Assembly (NCBI RefSeq): GCF_041380235.1
Contig: NZ_JBGIYY010000018.1
Coordinates: forward strand, 32,545 to 96,544
DNA: 64,000 nucleotides
Source: Glaciecola sp041380235
GTDB taxonomy: Bacteria > Pseudomonadota > Gammaproteobacteria > Enterobacterales > Alteromonadaceae
Reading direction: 5' to 3'
Shown: positions 51,527 to 59,821 of the stretch, in pieces
Layout of the letters: every line of letters starts with the position of its first letter
Position numbering within the stretch: the first letter of the stretch is position 1
Translations under genes and position numbers: made by a program
The notes under the pieces: generated by a model
What the model was told of the DNA's origin: nothing
The model's database searches: none
The model's input: only the letters and a program-made list of their open reading frames with translations

Positions 51527-52630
51527 CTATGGTGATTCTGTTGGGGTCGTTGAGCTTCCCTCTGACGCAATAATTTCTCGCAGTACAGCGGTTGCAAAGC
51601 AACCCGACGGTAAACTAAAAGAAAGGTGTAAATTGTTATCTTCAAGTGACCACTGTATGTCTTTAGGATACAGCAATATTGGTCGCCTTTCTTGTTTTAA
51701 ACCCACATCAGTAAGCGTCTTTATTATGGCGGGATGTTGCGCGAGCAGCCCACTCTCAAAGGCCTCAGTATCGGCTTGAACCGCTGACTTCCCGCTACCA
51801 AGTAAAGGCGCAGTAATTTGCACATCTTGCTCAGCTAAGCGTTTATAAAGGGCGTCAATATTGTCGCTTGCAGATACCACAAAATAACTGTTTGAGCCTG
51901 CAAGCTGCAGAGCGTCGCCCATCATTATTTGCGTATGTAGACCTGTTGAAACCCGCTGGCTAAGGACCTCATTAAATAGATAGCTTCGAAGCGCTGAAAT
52001 CGCCATTGAGCGTTTATTTCGATTCTTAATTTTTTCGCCTTGGGCCATACGCATACCCAAACTTAGGTTACCGTTGAGCACTATACCTTTGGCGGTATGC
52101 ATTTCGCCAAAGCGCTGTTGGCCATAATAATTAGGCACACCAAAATTTTGAATTTGAAGCATGCGCTGTTGCCATAACTGTGGATCAAGTGTAGCTACAT
52201 TGCGAACAATTAAACTAAATTTATTGCCCTGCAGAGCGCCGGTTCTTAGTTTTTTGTTATGGCGTGTTGCATTTAATATGCTTATATCTGGTGATTCGAA
52301 GTCTTGCCAATTTGGACAACTGTGTTTGCCTTGATAGACACTGAAGTATTGTCTGGTGCGGGCGAATTTGTCTTTTCGGCCAGCGTAGCTAATATCTCGC
52401 AGTGAAATGCCTGAAAACTTTGCTAATTGTTCTGCTACAAATGCAGTATTGGTATTGGTTTTTTCGATCCAAAGTAAATGATGTTCGCCTTCACCTGTGA
52501 GTTCAAAGCCTAGCTGTTCTTCTACCACAAAATCATCGGCATAGGTTTTGATATCCCCAGTGCTAAGTGGAGAACCGTGCAGTCGATGCCAGTGAGATGT
52601 GCTAGCTTCGCTTACTTCAGAATTATTCAC
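51527..52630 (-). CDS. truD: tRNA pseudouridine(13) synthase TruD
   Basis: Pseudouridine synthase of 367 residues acting on U13 of tRNA-Glu. The catalytic Asp is in ISYAGRKDKFARTRQYFSVY near residue 84, with KLRTGALQGNKFSLIVRNV and the GVPNYYGQQRFG block that is diagnostic for TruD. The N-terminal EDFxVEE motif is DDFVVEEQLGF. It overlaps ispF by eight bases, the standard ispD-ispF-truD order. Confidence 0.97.
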   Translation of the reverse strand: MNNSEVSEASTSHWHRLHGSPLSTGDIKTYADDFVVEEQLGFELTGEGEHHLLWIEKTNTNTAFVAEQLAKFSGISLRDISYAGRKDKFARTRQYFSVYQGKHSCPNWQDFESPDISILNATRHNKKLRTGALQGNKFSLIVRNVATLDPQLWQQRMLQIQNFGVPNYYGQQRFGEMHTAKGIVLNGNLSLGMRMAQGEKIKNRNKRSMAISALRSYLFNEVLSQRVSTGLHTQIMMGDALQLAGSNSYFVVSASDNIDALYKRLAEQDVQITAPLLGSGKSAVQADTEAFESGLLAQHPAIIKTLTDVGLKQERRPILLYPKDIQWSLEDNNLHLSFSLPSGCFATAVLREIIASEGSSTTPTESP

Positions 52631-53105
52631 TTACCGACTCCAGCAATACCACAGCATCGCAAGCAATGCCCTCTTCACGACCAACAAAACCAAGCTTTTC
52701 CGTGGTAGTGGCTTTGACACTGACTTGTGATAATTCCGCATTTAATGCGAGGGCGATATTTTTACGCATGTTGACGATATGAGGTGCCATTTTTGGAGCT
52801 TGAGCAGCTATCGTGATATCTAAATTGCAAAGTATAAAGCCTGCTTGCTGGATAAGCTGATACACATGTTTTAGCAGCATGATTGAATCTGCGCCCTCGT
52901 AGTCGCTGCTGGTATCCGGAAAATGTTTACCAATATCACCAAGTGCCAATGCGCCTAGCATCGCGTCACATAGCGCATGCAGGGCAACGTCACCGTCGGA
53001 ATGGGCAATTAAGCCTTGGTGGTGGGGAATGTGCTCTCCGCAAATAATAAGCGGGCTCTGAGAGCCAAATTTATGCACGTCGTAGCCATGTCCGATTCTG
53101 ATCAT
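52623..53105 (-). CDS. ispF: 2-C-methyl-D-erythritol 2,4-cyclodiphosphate synthase
   Basis: MEP-pathway enzyme of 160 residues, a zinc-dependent trimer. Zinc ligands are Asp8 and His10 in GHGYDVHKF and the later His in AHSDGDVALHALCDAMLGA. FPDTSSDYEGADS and VSVKATTTEKLGFVGREEGI complete the signature. It overlaps both ispD (four bases) and truD (eight bases), so translation is coupled through the run. Confidence 0.98.
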   Translation of the reverse strand: MIRIGHGYDVHKFGSQSPLIICGEHIPHHQGLIAHSDGDVALHALCDAMLGALALGDIGKHFPDTSSDYEGADSIMLLKHVYQLIQQAGFILCNLDITIAAQAPKMAPHIVNMRKNIALALNAELSQVSVKATTTEKLGFVGREEGIACDAVVLLESVSE

Positions 53106-53827
53106 TGATATTCTCTTGCTATGGTTTGCTGTCGCAGATAAAACTCAGCTAAAGCGAGGTCTTCCGGCCGCGTAATTTTCATATTTGCTGCTTCACCCTC
53201 AATAAGCAAGACATCGTCGCCTAGATACTCAATAGCTGAGGCTTCGTCAGTTAGCACTAGGCCTTGGCTTAATGCATGTTCTACTGCATGCAATAGTCGC
53301 TGGCTTTGAAACATTTGTGGGGTTTGCGCTTGCCATAAATGGCTTCGGTCTATTGTCGTGTGAATACGCTTTGGTAAAGCTTCAGATTCACTTTCAGCGA
53401 CTTTGATTGTATCGACAACGGGCAGTGCTAGAATCGCAGCACTGTATTTTTGCGCCGCCAATAAACGGTCTAAGGCTTTTTGAGATAAGCCGGGGCGCGC
53501 AGCATCATGCACTAACACCCAGTCTGTACTCACATGTCCTTGCAAAAAACGTAGGCCATTCAACACTGATTGGGCTCGAGTATCACCGCCTTCTACTGCT
53601 ATTATTTTAGGGTGGTTGGCTATGCTCAAGGTGTCAAAAAGCGAATCTTTTGGATGCAGACAAACCACTATTTTTTGAACCAGTGGATGATCAACAAATG
53701 CGTTAATTGAATGCTCTAAAACGGTTTTGCCAGCGAGACTTAAATATTGTTTAGGTATATCGCTCGCCATGCGCGAGCCGATGCCCGCAGCAGGAATAAC
53801 AACCGACAGTGATGAGGGGGAAGTCAA
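53102..53827 (-). CDS. ispD: 2-C-methyl-D-erythritol 4-phosphate cytidylyltransferase
   Basis: MEP-pathway enzyme of 241 residues that makes CDP-ME from MEP and CTP. The CTP-binding loop is VIPAAGIGSRMASDIPKQYLSLAGKTVLEHSI (residues 8-40); VLVHDAARPGLS, ALPVVDTIK and the C-terminal MKITRPEDLALAE are typical. It starts five bases after ftsB and overlaps ispF by four. Confidence 0.98.
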   Translation of the reverse strand: MTSPSSLSVVIPAAGIGSRMASDIPKQYLSLAGKTVLEHSINAFVDHPLVQKIVVCLHPKDSLFDTLSIANHPKIIAVEGGDTRAQSVLNGLRFLQGHVSTDWVLVHDAARPGLSQKALDRLLAAQKYSAAILALPVVDTIKVAESESEALPKRIHTTIDRSHLWQAQTPQMFQSQRLLHAVEHALSQGLVLTDEASAIEYLGDDVLLIEGEAANMKITRPEDLALAEFYLRQQTIAREYQ

Positions 53828-53832
53828 ATAAA

Positions 53833-54114
53833 CTACTCTTTTGGCAAAATACGGTAAAAAGTTTCGCCTTCTTTAATTAAGCCTAATTCATTGCGAGCTC
53901 TTTCTTCCATTGAATCAATGCCTAATTGTAAGTCTTTAATATCTGCTTTTAATAATGAGTTTCTTTGTGACAAATTTGCGTTTTGTTGCTCAAGACCAGT
54001 GATTTGAGTTTGCATCTTACGGTAATCAGCAATGCTATTTTTGCCAAACCATAAACGAGCCTGTAAAGCGGCGAGTAGCGCAATGAGTAATACTGCTATC
54101 CATTTATGTTTCAT
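53833..54114 (-). CDS. ftsB: Cell division protein FtsB
   Basis: Bitopic divisome protein of 93 residues that forms a complex with FtsL and FtsQ. One membrane segment (residues 4-20, WIAVLLIALLAALQARLWFG) is followed by a leucine-zipper coiled coil (about 30-70, ITGLEQQNANLSQRNSLLKADIKDLQLG) and the conserved ERARNELGLIKEGETFYRIL, needed for binding FtsQ. It heads the ftsB-ispD-ispF-truD-pcm-yqaA-nlpD-rpoS run. eno, its usual upstream neighbour, is absent; putA is divergent instead. Confidence 0.96.
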   Translation of the reverse strand: MKHKWIAVLLIALLAALQARLWFGKNSIADYRKMQTQITGLEQQNANLSQRNSLLKADIKDLQLGIDSMEERARNELGLIKEGETFYRILPKE

Positions 54115-54502
54115 GATTGTGCCTTACACTCATTATATTCCACGCTAGGCATGATCGCTGTTATAAAATAACACTCTCGCGGCCTAGGGTTAATATTTAT
54201 TATCAATTGAGTTCGTTTCAATAACGCTATATTAGCACATTTTATTGGGGCAAAAAGAGGCGAATTTTTTAAGCGGTAATTTTCAATTTTTAGTAACGAA
54301 GATTTTTGCTCTTGCACCATTATAGTGTTTGGTGTGGGCTTAACAGCATAGTACAATCGGGCGCCACAAATGTTTACACCGCAACACATTCGCAAGGCTT
54401 GGTATTGTCTACAAGACTGGTAATTTAGCGTAATTGATTATAGTGTGGCGGCATTTGAGAGTGTGTCAATTTTTACCCACATTAACCGCAAAGAGGTTCC
54501 AC
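54115..54502. other. Intergenic region between ftsB and putA
   Basis: A 388-base AT-rich region between divergent genes with no supported coding sequence. It contains one good sigma-70 promoter pointing to putA (54329-54357) and an imperfect TGTTATA/AATAACA palindrome (54159-54173) near ftsB. The usual ftsB neighbour eno is not here, so a rearrangement joined these genes. Confidence 0.5.
54329..54357 (+). promoter_or_regulatory. Candidate putA promoter
   Basis: TTGGTG (54329-54334) and TACAAT (54352-54357) are 17 bases apart and followed by CGGGCGCC. The start would be near 54364, leaving a leader of about 138 bases before putA. Confidence 0.45.
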
Positions 54503-57500
54503 ATGTTAGTACGCAGTAATCTTGCTACCGAGTCACTCATACGCCAGAAAATCCGTGACTTTTATCGAATTAGCGAAGCGCGTGCCATCGATCATATTTT
54601 ACCTGAGGCAGAGGTTAATATGCGTGCGCGCAGCCGTGCATGGGAGCGCGCACGGACTATGGTGCTTCGCATTCGCCGTGAAAATTCAGCGCATGGCGGG
54701 GTCGATGCATTGCTCAATGAATATTCGCTATCGACATCTGAAGGTGTGGTATTAATGTGCTTGGCCGAAGCGTTGTTGCGAGTGCCAGACAAAGGTACTC
54801 AAGACGAACTGATTCGCGACAAACTTTCGCAAGGCAAGTGGGCACCGCATTTAGGCAACAGTGATTCGATGTTTGTAAATGCATCGGCTTGGGGTCTAAT
54901 GTTTACTGGCAGCATGGTGACTTACGCAGATAAACGTAAACAAGAACAACTAGGCCTTCTGAAAAAGACCCTAGGTCGGCTGGGTGAACCAGTTATTCGT
55001 CGTGCCATGAACATTGCTATGAAAGTGATGGGCAAGCAATTTGTAATGGGCGAAACTATCGAAGATGCTGTAGAGCGTGCAGAAGTGAAGGAGAAAAAAG
55101 GCTACGTTTATTCTTATGACATGCTCGGCGAGGGTGCAAGAACCAGTGAAGACGCCCAGCGTTATTATGATTCGTATGTGCATGCGATTAAGATCATTGG
55201 TAAAGCTGCAAAAGGCAGGGGTCCCAAAAAGAGCCCTGGTATTTCAGTCAAGCTATCGGCGATTCATCCACACTTTGATTTCTTAAAGCACGAAACAGTT
55301 GTTGATGAAATTAGCGACAAGCTGAAAGTACTTTGCTTAATGGCAAAAGAGCATGATATTGGTTTAACCGTTGATGCGGAAGAATCAGAACGCTTAGAAA
55401 TTTCGCTAGATATAATTGAGCGCGTATTCAGCGATCCGGACTTAGCGGGTTGGAATGGATTTGGGATAGCCGTACAGGCCTACCAAAAGCGCGCCATATT
55501 TGTAATTGATTGGCTACGAGAGCTGACTCAAAAAGTGGGTAAAATCATGATGGTGCGCTTGGTTAAAGGCGCTTATTGGGACACCGAAATTAAACACACG
55601 CAACAAATGGGTGCAGAAGACTTTCCGGTGTTTACCCGCAAATCATCTACGGACGTTTCTTATCACGCTTGTGCAAACCGATTGTTGGCGTACAGAGATA
55701 CTATTTATCCTCAGTTTGCCACTCACAACGCATATAGTGCATCTGTGATTTTAGAATTGGCAGGGGATGACAAAGAAAACTTTGAATTCCAATGTTTGCA
55801 CGGCATGGGCGATACACTTTATGACCAAATTGTGGAACAAGATCGCATTCAGTGTCGAGTGTACGCGCCAGTGGGCGAACATGAGGATTTGCTTGCTTAT
55901 TTAGTGAGGCGTTTATTAGAAAACGGCGCCAATTCTTCATTCGTAAACGCAATTGTTAACGATGAAAAAGAAGTCGAAGAATTGCTTGGCGATCCGGTTG
56001 AGCATACCCAGCGCTTGACTCGCCGCGAAAACGATCAAATCAGTATGCCGCTTAATCTATATGGCAAAGAACGAGAGAATTCACGTGGCCTCGACTTATA
56101 TGACATGAATCAGCTAGCCAATACTAAATTTCATTTGGAAAAGTGGTTTAGCTCGCATATGCAACAAGTTGCTGAAATGCCAAATAAAGAAAGTCTGCAT
56201 GCGGTATTGAATCCTGCTAATCATGACGAAGTGATTGGCTATCATCAGTTTGATAATCAGGCTGACATGCGGGCAAAGCTTGATGCATCCAGTGAAGCTT
56301 TTCAAACATGGTCGCAAACACCCGTAGAAGCCCGAGCGCAAGTGCTCAAAGCTACTGCTGATATTCTCGAGCGGCACATGGATGAGTTGATTGGTTTATG
56401 TATAAAAGAAGCCGGTAAAATTGCTCAAGACGGTATTGATGAAGTGCGCGAAGCGGTCGACTTTTGTCGTTACTACGCTGCCAGAGCAGAAGAGCTTGAT
56501 CCGGATAATCGTTTAGCGCCGCGTGGCGTTATTTTGTGCATTAGTCCTTGGAACTTCCCGCTCGCCATATTCTTAGGCCAAGTAACTGCCGCAATTGTTA
56601 CAGGCAATACGGTTATTGCAAAACCTGCAGAGCAAACCAGTTTAATTGCCAAGCGTGCACTAGAGCTAATGTATTCAGTAGGTTTACCAAAAGATGTGGT
56701 GCAATTAGTTTTAGCCAGTGGCCCCGATGTGGGCGATACCTTGTTGCCCGATATGCGCATCAAAGGTGTGATGTTTACGGGCTCTACCGCAACCGGTACG
56801 TTGATTTCGCAAAAGTTAGCGGAGCGCGGCGTTGAGCAAGTTCCACTAATCGCTGAAACCGGCGGTCAAAACTGTATGATTGTGGATTCAACTGCATTGC
56901 CAGAGCAGGTCATTGACGATGTTATTACATCCGGCTTCCAAAGCGCGGGTCAACGCTGCTCGGCAATGCGAGTGCTATTTGTTCAAGAAGATATTGCTGA
57001 TGACATAATAAAAATGCTAATTGGCGCGTTAAAAGAGTTAAAAGTTGGAGATCCACAGTGGCTCTCTACCGATATCGGCCCAGTTATAGACAGCAAGGCT
57101 TTGAATTCGCTTAACCAGCATGCCCAAGCAATGGCCAATACAAAAGGCGCCAAACTGCTTTATCAGTGTGATGTTGATGACAGTTTAAACGGCACTTTTT
57201 TTGCGCCTAGATTATATGAAATTGACAGTATCGATCTGCTAGAAAGAGAAGTGTTTGGCCCATGTGTACATGTGGTTCGCTTCAAAGGTAAGAAAATCAA
57301 TGAAGTGATTGAGCAAATCAACGGCACAGGATTTGGCTTAACAATGGGCATACATTCGCGTATCGAAGAGCGTGCTCATGAGCTCGCAAAGCTTTCAAAC
57401 GCAGGTAATGTTTACATTAATCGCAACATGATTGGCGCTATTGTTGGCGTGCAGCCATTTGGTGGTCGCGGATTATCAGGTACTGGGCCAAAAGCCGGTG

Positions 57501-58315
57501 GACCGAATTATTTACCGCGTTTAATGGTAGAAAAATCGACACCAGTAGCCGCTCCGGTTACCCATGAATTTTCGGATGATAAAGCCCTCGCCAGTGATAA
57601 ATCAGACTATGCAGACGTTGCTAATATGATGACACAAGCGATGTCCGTGGCTCAGCCCTGGCGCCTAACTTCTTTAACATCGCGGATTTCTTGGGTGCGT
57701 CAACTGCTCGCAAAAATCGCAATCGTTGATATTGTTGATGAGTTGGCCGATGATTTAAATCAAACCTTAGCTACCGCTCGTGCGCAGCTCATTACCATTG
57801 AAAAACGTTTGAAAAAAGCCAAGGTCTTACCCGGGCCTACCGGTGAGTCGAACACTTTGCATTTAGAGCCTAGAGGCATACTTGTTACCTTTGCAGACAA
57901 AGAAGTTGCGTTTGAATACTGGGTTCTGTCCATTGTTACTGCGCTTGCTACCGGTAATGTGGTGATTTCGGTTGTTTCTGAGCTCTTCTATGAAGAGGCA
58001 TTAGCCTTTAAGAACAAACTTGAAACCACTGGTGCGCCTAAAAACATATTCCACGTAGCAAGGCTAAGGCACTTAGAAGCCTTGCTCAAGCACCCAGCAT
58101 TAAACGGTGTAGTCATCGATACGGCTACACCTCGAGCGGCCTATATTGCAAGGGAATTGGCGCAGAGACAAGGAGCGATATTGCCGACGATTACTGCTCG
58201 CTATAACGACAACATGATCCAACGATTGTTAACAGAGAAAACCATATCGATCGATACGACAGCGTCAGGAGGGAATACCTCATTGATGACATTGACCGAT
58301 GAAGATGACGACTAA
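54503..58315 (+). CDS. putA: Bifunctional proline dehydrogenase / L-glutamate gamma-semialdehyde dehydrogenase PutA
   Basis: Oxidises proline to glutamate in two steps with FAD then NAD. The ATG at 54503 with AGAGG upstream gives 1270 residues. There is no N-terminal ribbon-helix-helix DNA-binding domain: the chain begins directly with the arm and proline dehydrogenase barrel (TVDAEESERLEISL, AVQAYQKRA, VRLVKGAYWDTEI, FATHNAYS). The aldehyde dehydrogenase part has catalytic Cys819 in GFQSAGQRCSAMR and Glu in AETGGQNCM. A C-terminal aldehyde-dehydrogenase-like domain (about residues 1030-1270) closes the substrate tunnel, as in long PutA proteins without repressor function. putP is not adjacent. 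Confidence 0.96.
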   Translation: MLVRSNLATESLIRQKIRDFYRISEARAIDHILPEAEVNMRARSRAWERARTMVLRIRRENSAHGGVDALLNEYSLSTSEGVVLMCLAEALLRVPDKGTQDELIRDKLSQGKWAPHLGNSDSMFVNASAWGLMFTGSMVTYADKRKQEQLGLLKKTLGRLGEPVIRRAMNIAMKVMGKQFVMGETIEDAVERAEVKEKKGYVYSYDMLGEGARTSEDAQRYYDSYVHAIKIIGKAAKGRGPKKSPGISVKLSAIHPHFDFLKHETVVDEISDKLKVLCLMAKEHDIGLTVDAEESERLEISLDIIERVFSDPDLAGWNGFGIAVQAYQKRAIFVIDWLRELTQKVGKIMMVRLVKGAYWDTEIKHTQQMGAEDFPVFTRKSSTDVSYHACANRLLAYRDTIYPQFATHNAYSASVILELAGDDKENFEFQCLHGMGDTLYDQIVEQDRIQCRVYAPVGEHEDLLAYLVRRLLENGANSSFVNAIVNDEKEVEELLGDPVEHTQRLTRRENDQISMPLNLYGKERENSRGLDLYDMNQLANTKFHLEKWFSSHMQQVAEMPNKESLHAVLNPANHDEVIGYHQFDNQADMRAKLDASSEAFQTWSQTPVEARAQVLKATADILERHMDELIGLCIKEAGKIAQDGIDEVREAVDFCRYYAARAEELDPDNRLAPRGVILCISPWNFPLAIFLGQVTAAIVTGNTVIAKPAEQTSLIAKRALELMYSVGLPKDVVQLVLASGPDVGDTLLPDMRIKGVMFTGSTATGTLISQKLAERGVEQVPLIAETGGQNCMIVDSTALPEQVIDDVITSGFQSAGQRCSAMRVLFVQEDIADDIIKMLIGALKELKVGDPQWLSTDIGPVIDSKALNSLNQHAQAMANTKGAKLLYQCDVDDSLNGTFFAPRLYEIDSIDLLEREVFGPCVHVVRFKGKKINEVIEQINGTGFGLTMGIHSRIEERAHELAKLSNAGNVYINRNMIGAIVGVQPFGGRGLSGTGPKAGGPNYLPRLMVEKSTPVAAPVTHEFSDDKALASDKSDYADVANMMTQAMSVAQPWRLTSLTSRISWVRQLLAKIAIVDIVDELADDLNQTLATARAQLITIEKRLKKAKVLPGPTGESNTLHLEPRGILVTFADKEVAFEYWVLSIVTALATGNVVISVVSELFYEEALAFKNKLETTGAPKNIFHVARLRHLEALLKHPALNGVVIDTATPRAAYIARELAQRQGAILPTITARYNDNMIQRLLTEKTISIDTTASGGNTSLMTLTDEDDD

Positions 58316-58355
58316 GCTATCTGCTGAAGGCATGCTGAGGCAGAGCTGAGGTCTT

Positions 58356-58397
58356 AAAAAGTGCGATGACTGCGAGCAAGCAGCATCGCACTTTTTT
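58356..58397. terminator. Bidirectional terminator between putA and the lipase gene
   Basis: Stem GTGCGATG (58361-58368) and CATCGCAC (58384-58391), extended inward by CTGC/GCAG and outward by five A and six T. It serves putA on the plus strand and the convergent lipase gene on the minus strand. Confidence 0.9.
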
Positions 58398-58405
58398 GTA
58401 GAAGG

Positions 58406-59602
58406 CTATTTTTCCGCTGGTTTAGCGGCGCTTGTAGTTCTTTTCTTTCTGGGCGCTGGCTTGGGCTTCTCGTCATCGGGTAGCATTTTGGCTTTGTTGC
58501 GTTTAAAAGCAATGATCATGAGCTTTTTGCTATAAGTGCTGATGGAGTGATCGGCTAACAGCTTAGAAAAGGGCAGAGATTTATATACTAAGGCTTTAAT
58601 TCTGTAGAAAAAACTTACCGTATAAAGTACTTTTACGTCGTCGAAGTCTCCAGGATTACAGTTGGTAAGATATCGCATATTACCAGCATGCATATACCCT
58701 CCAAACTTAGCTTGAAGCCAAGCCGCCGCGCGTTCTCCTGCACCCGGTATAATTTTAGCAATGGTAGCCAATATCGTTACAGTGACGTCGCCAGGGGGAA
58801 GCATGGTTACGCAATCTGCGGCGTTAACTAAGCGGTGAATAGGCGTTTTTATATTATTGATCCAATCGTCGTTCCCCACTCGAGGAGAGCCAAAGGTGTA
58901 GCACGCCGATAGGCCGCCTTTATGATATATAAATTTGGTTGCAACCGTGGCTAAGGCTCCGCCTAAGCTGTGCCCAGTAATATATAAAGGCTTATTACAA
59001 TACGGCGATTTTAGAAGAGTTTGTTCAACTTCCAATCGTATCTCTTGGTAAGCAAAGTAAAATCCGCTGTGGATCATGCCCTGAGTTTCGCATTTGCGAA
59101 TATTTGCACGAGCATCTGCTTTGATATCGTCAAGCGAGTCGGTTTCGGTGCCTCTGAATGCTAACACCATATACTCTTTATTTTGAACAAGAATGGCCTG
59201 CGTACCGCCTTTGTCAAAGACCTTTATGATTTTAAAATCAAACTCGCTGAGCTGCGCATTTAAACGAGCCTGCTCTTCTTCGTGATTGTAGAGCACTTTA
59301 TCGATGATGCCCGAGAGTAATTCAGCGCGATCGGCATCGATCATTTTAGTGATCCGCTGAATAAAGTGTGCTTTTATGTATTCCGGTTTGTTCGCGGCAG
59401 CTTCGCCCTGCTTACCATCCTCCGAAGCAGGGACAGTGGCTTTAAACAAGGGGTTAAACTTGATATAGGCTAATTCAGATAGTACCGACATAACCCATGC
59501 CGTACGATCGCTGTATGCTTGTCGGTAGGTTGGCAAGTCTAAATTAAGAATACTGCGGCTAGTGTCTTTGTCGCTGATTGATTGAAAGTAACTGTCCGTC
59601 AT
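58406..59602 (-). CDS. Class 3 lipase family protein
   Basis: Alpha/beta hydrolase of 398 residues in the fungal-type lipase class 3 group. The nucleophile Ser212 is in ITGHSLGGALAT, the acid is Asp263 in VNAADCVTMLPP, and the likely His is His305 in GGYMHAGNMRYL; the oxyanion motif is FRGTE (149-153). There is no signal peptide, so it is expected in the cytoplasm, where class 3 lipases are unusual. The C-terminal 40 residues are very rich in Lys and Pro (PKPAPRKKRTTSAAKPAEK), a tail that could bind membranes or nucleic acid. It is divergent from the CYTH gene. The true substrate is unknown. Confidence 0.87.
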   Translation of the reverse strand: MTDSYFQSISDKDTSRSILNLDLPTYRQAYSDRTAWVMSVLSELAYIKFNPLFKATVPASEDGKQGEAAANKPEYIKAHFIQRITKMIDADRAELLSGIIDKVLYNHEEEQARLNAQLSEFDFKIIKVFDKGGTQAILVQNKEYMVLAFRGTETDSLDDIKADARANIRKCETQGMIHSGFYFAYQEIRLEVEQTLLKSPYCNKPLYITGHSLGGALATVATKFIYHKGGLSACYTFGSPRVGNDDWINNIKTPIHRLVNAADCVTMLPPGDVTVTILATIAKIIPGAGERAAAWLQAKFGGYMHAGNMRYLTNCNPGDFDDVKVLYTVSFFYRIKALVYKSLPFSKLLADHSISTYSKKLMIIAFKRNKAKMLPDDEKPKPAPRKKRTTSAAKPAEK

Positions 59603-59821
59603 GGTGGTTTCCCTTTAATCGCTTTGGCTATTCGTTGGAGTACGCTTGTTTTTTTGAGGCCTTACGTTCATGAGTATATAGCCTTTTTTGCGATATTGGT
59701 TAAAAATTATGCGAACGCTTGGAACCACCAAGTATTGCTATTGAGTCTTAAAATAAGGTTTATACTTGTTGTGACAAGTGAGTTAAAAGACTGATTGAAG
59801 CATCTGCATAGAGATACAAGA

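Noticed and set aside
54159..54173. TGTTATAAAATAACA palindrome upstream of ftsB, similar to a Zur core
   Set aside because: Only the inner core matches; the flanking AAT/ATT bases of the Zur consensus are missing, and the neighbouring genes have no metal link.
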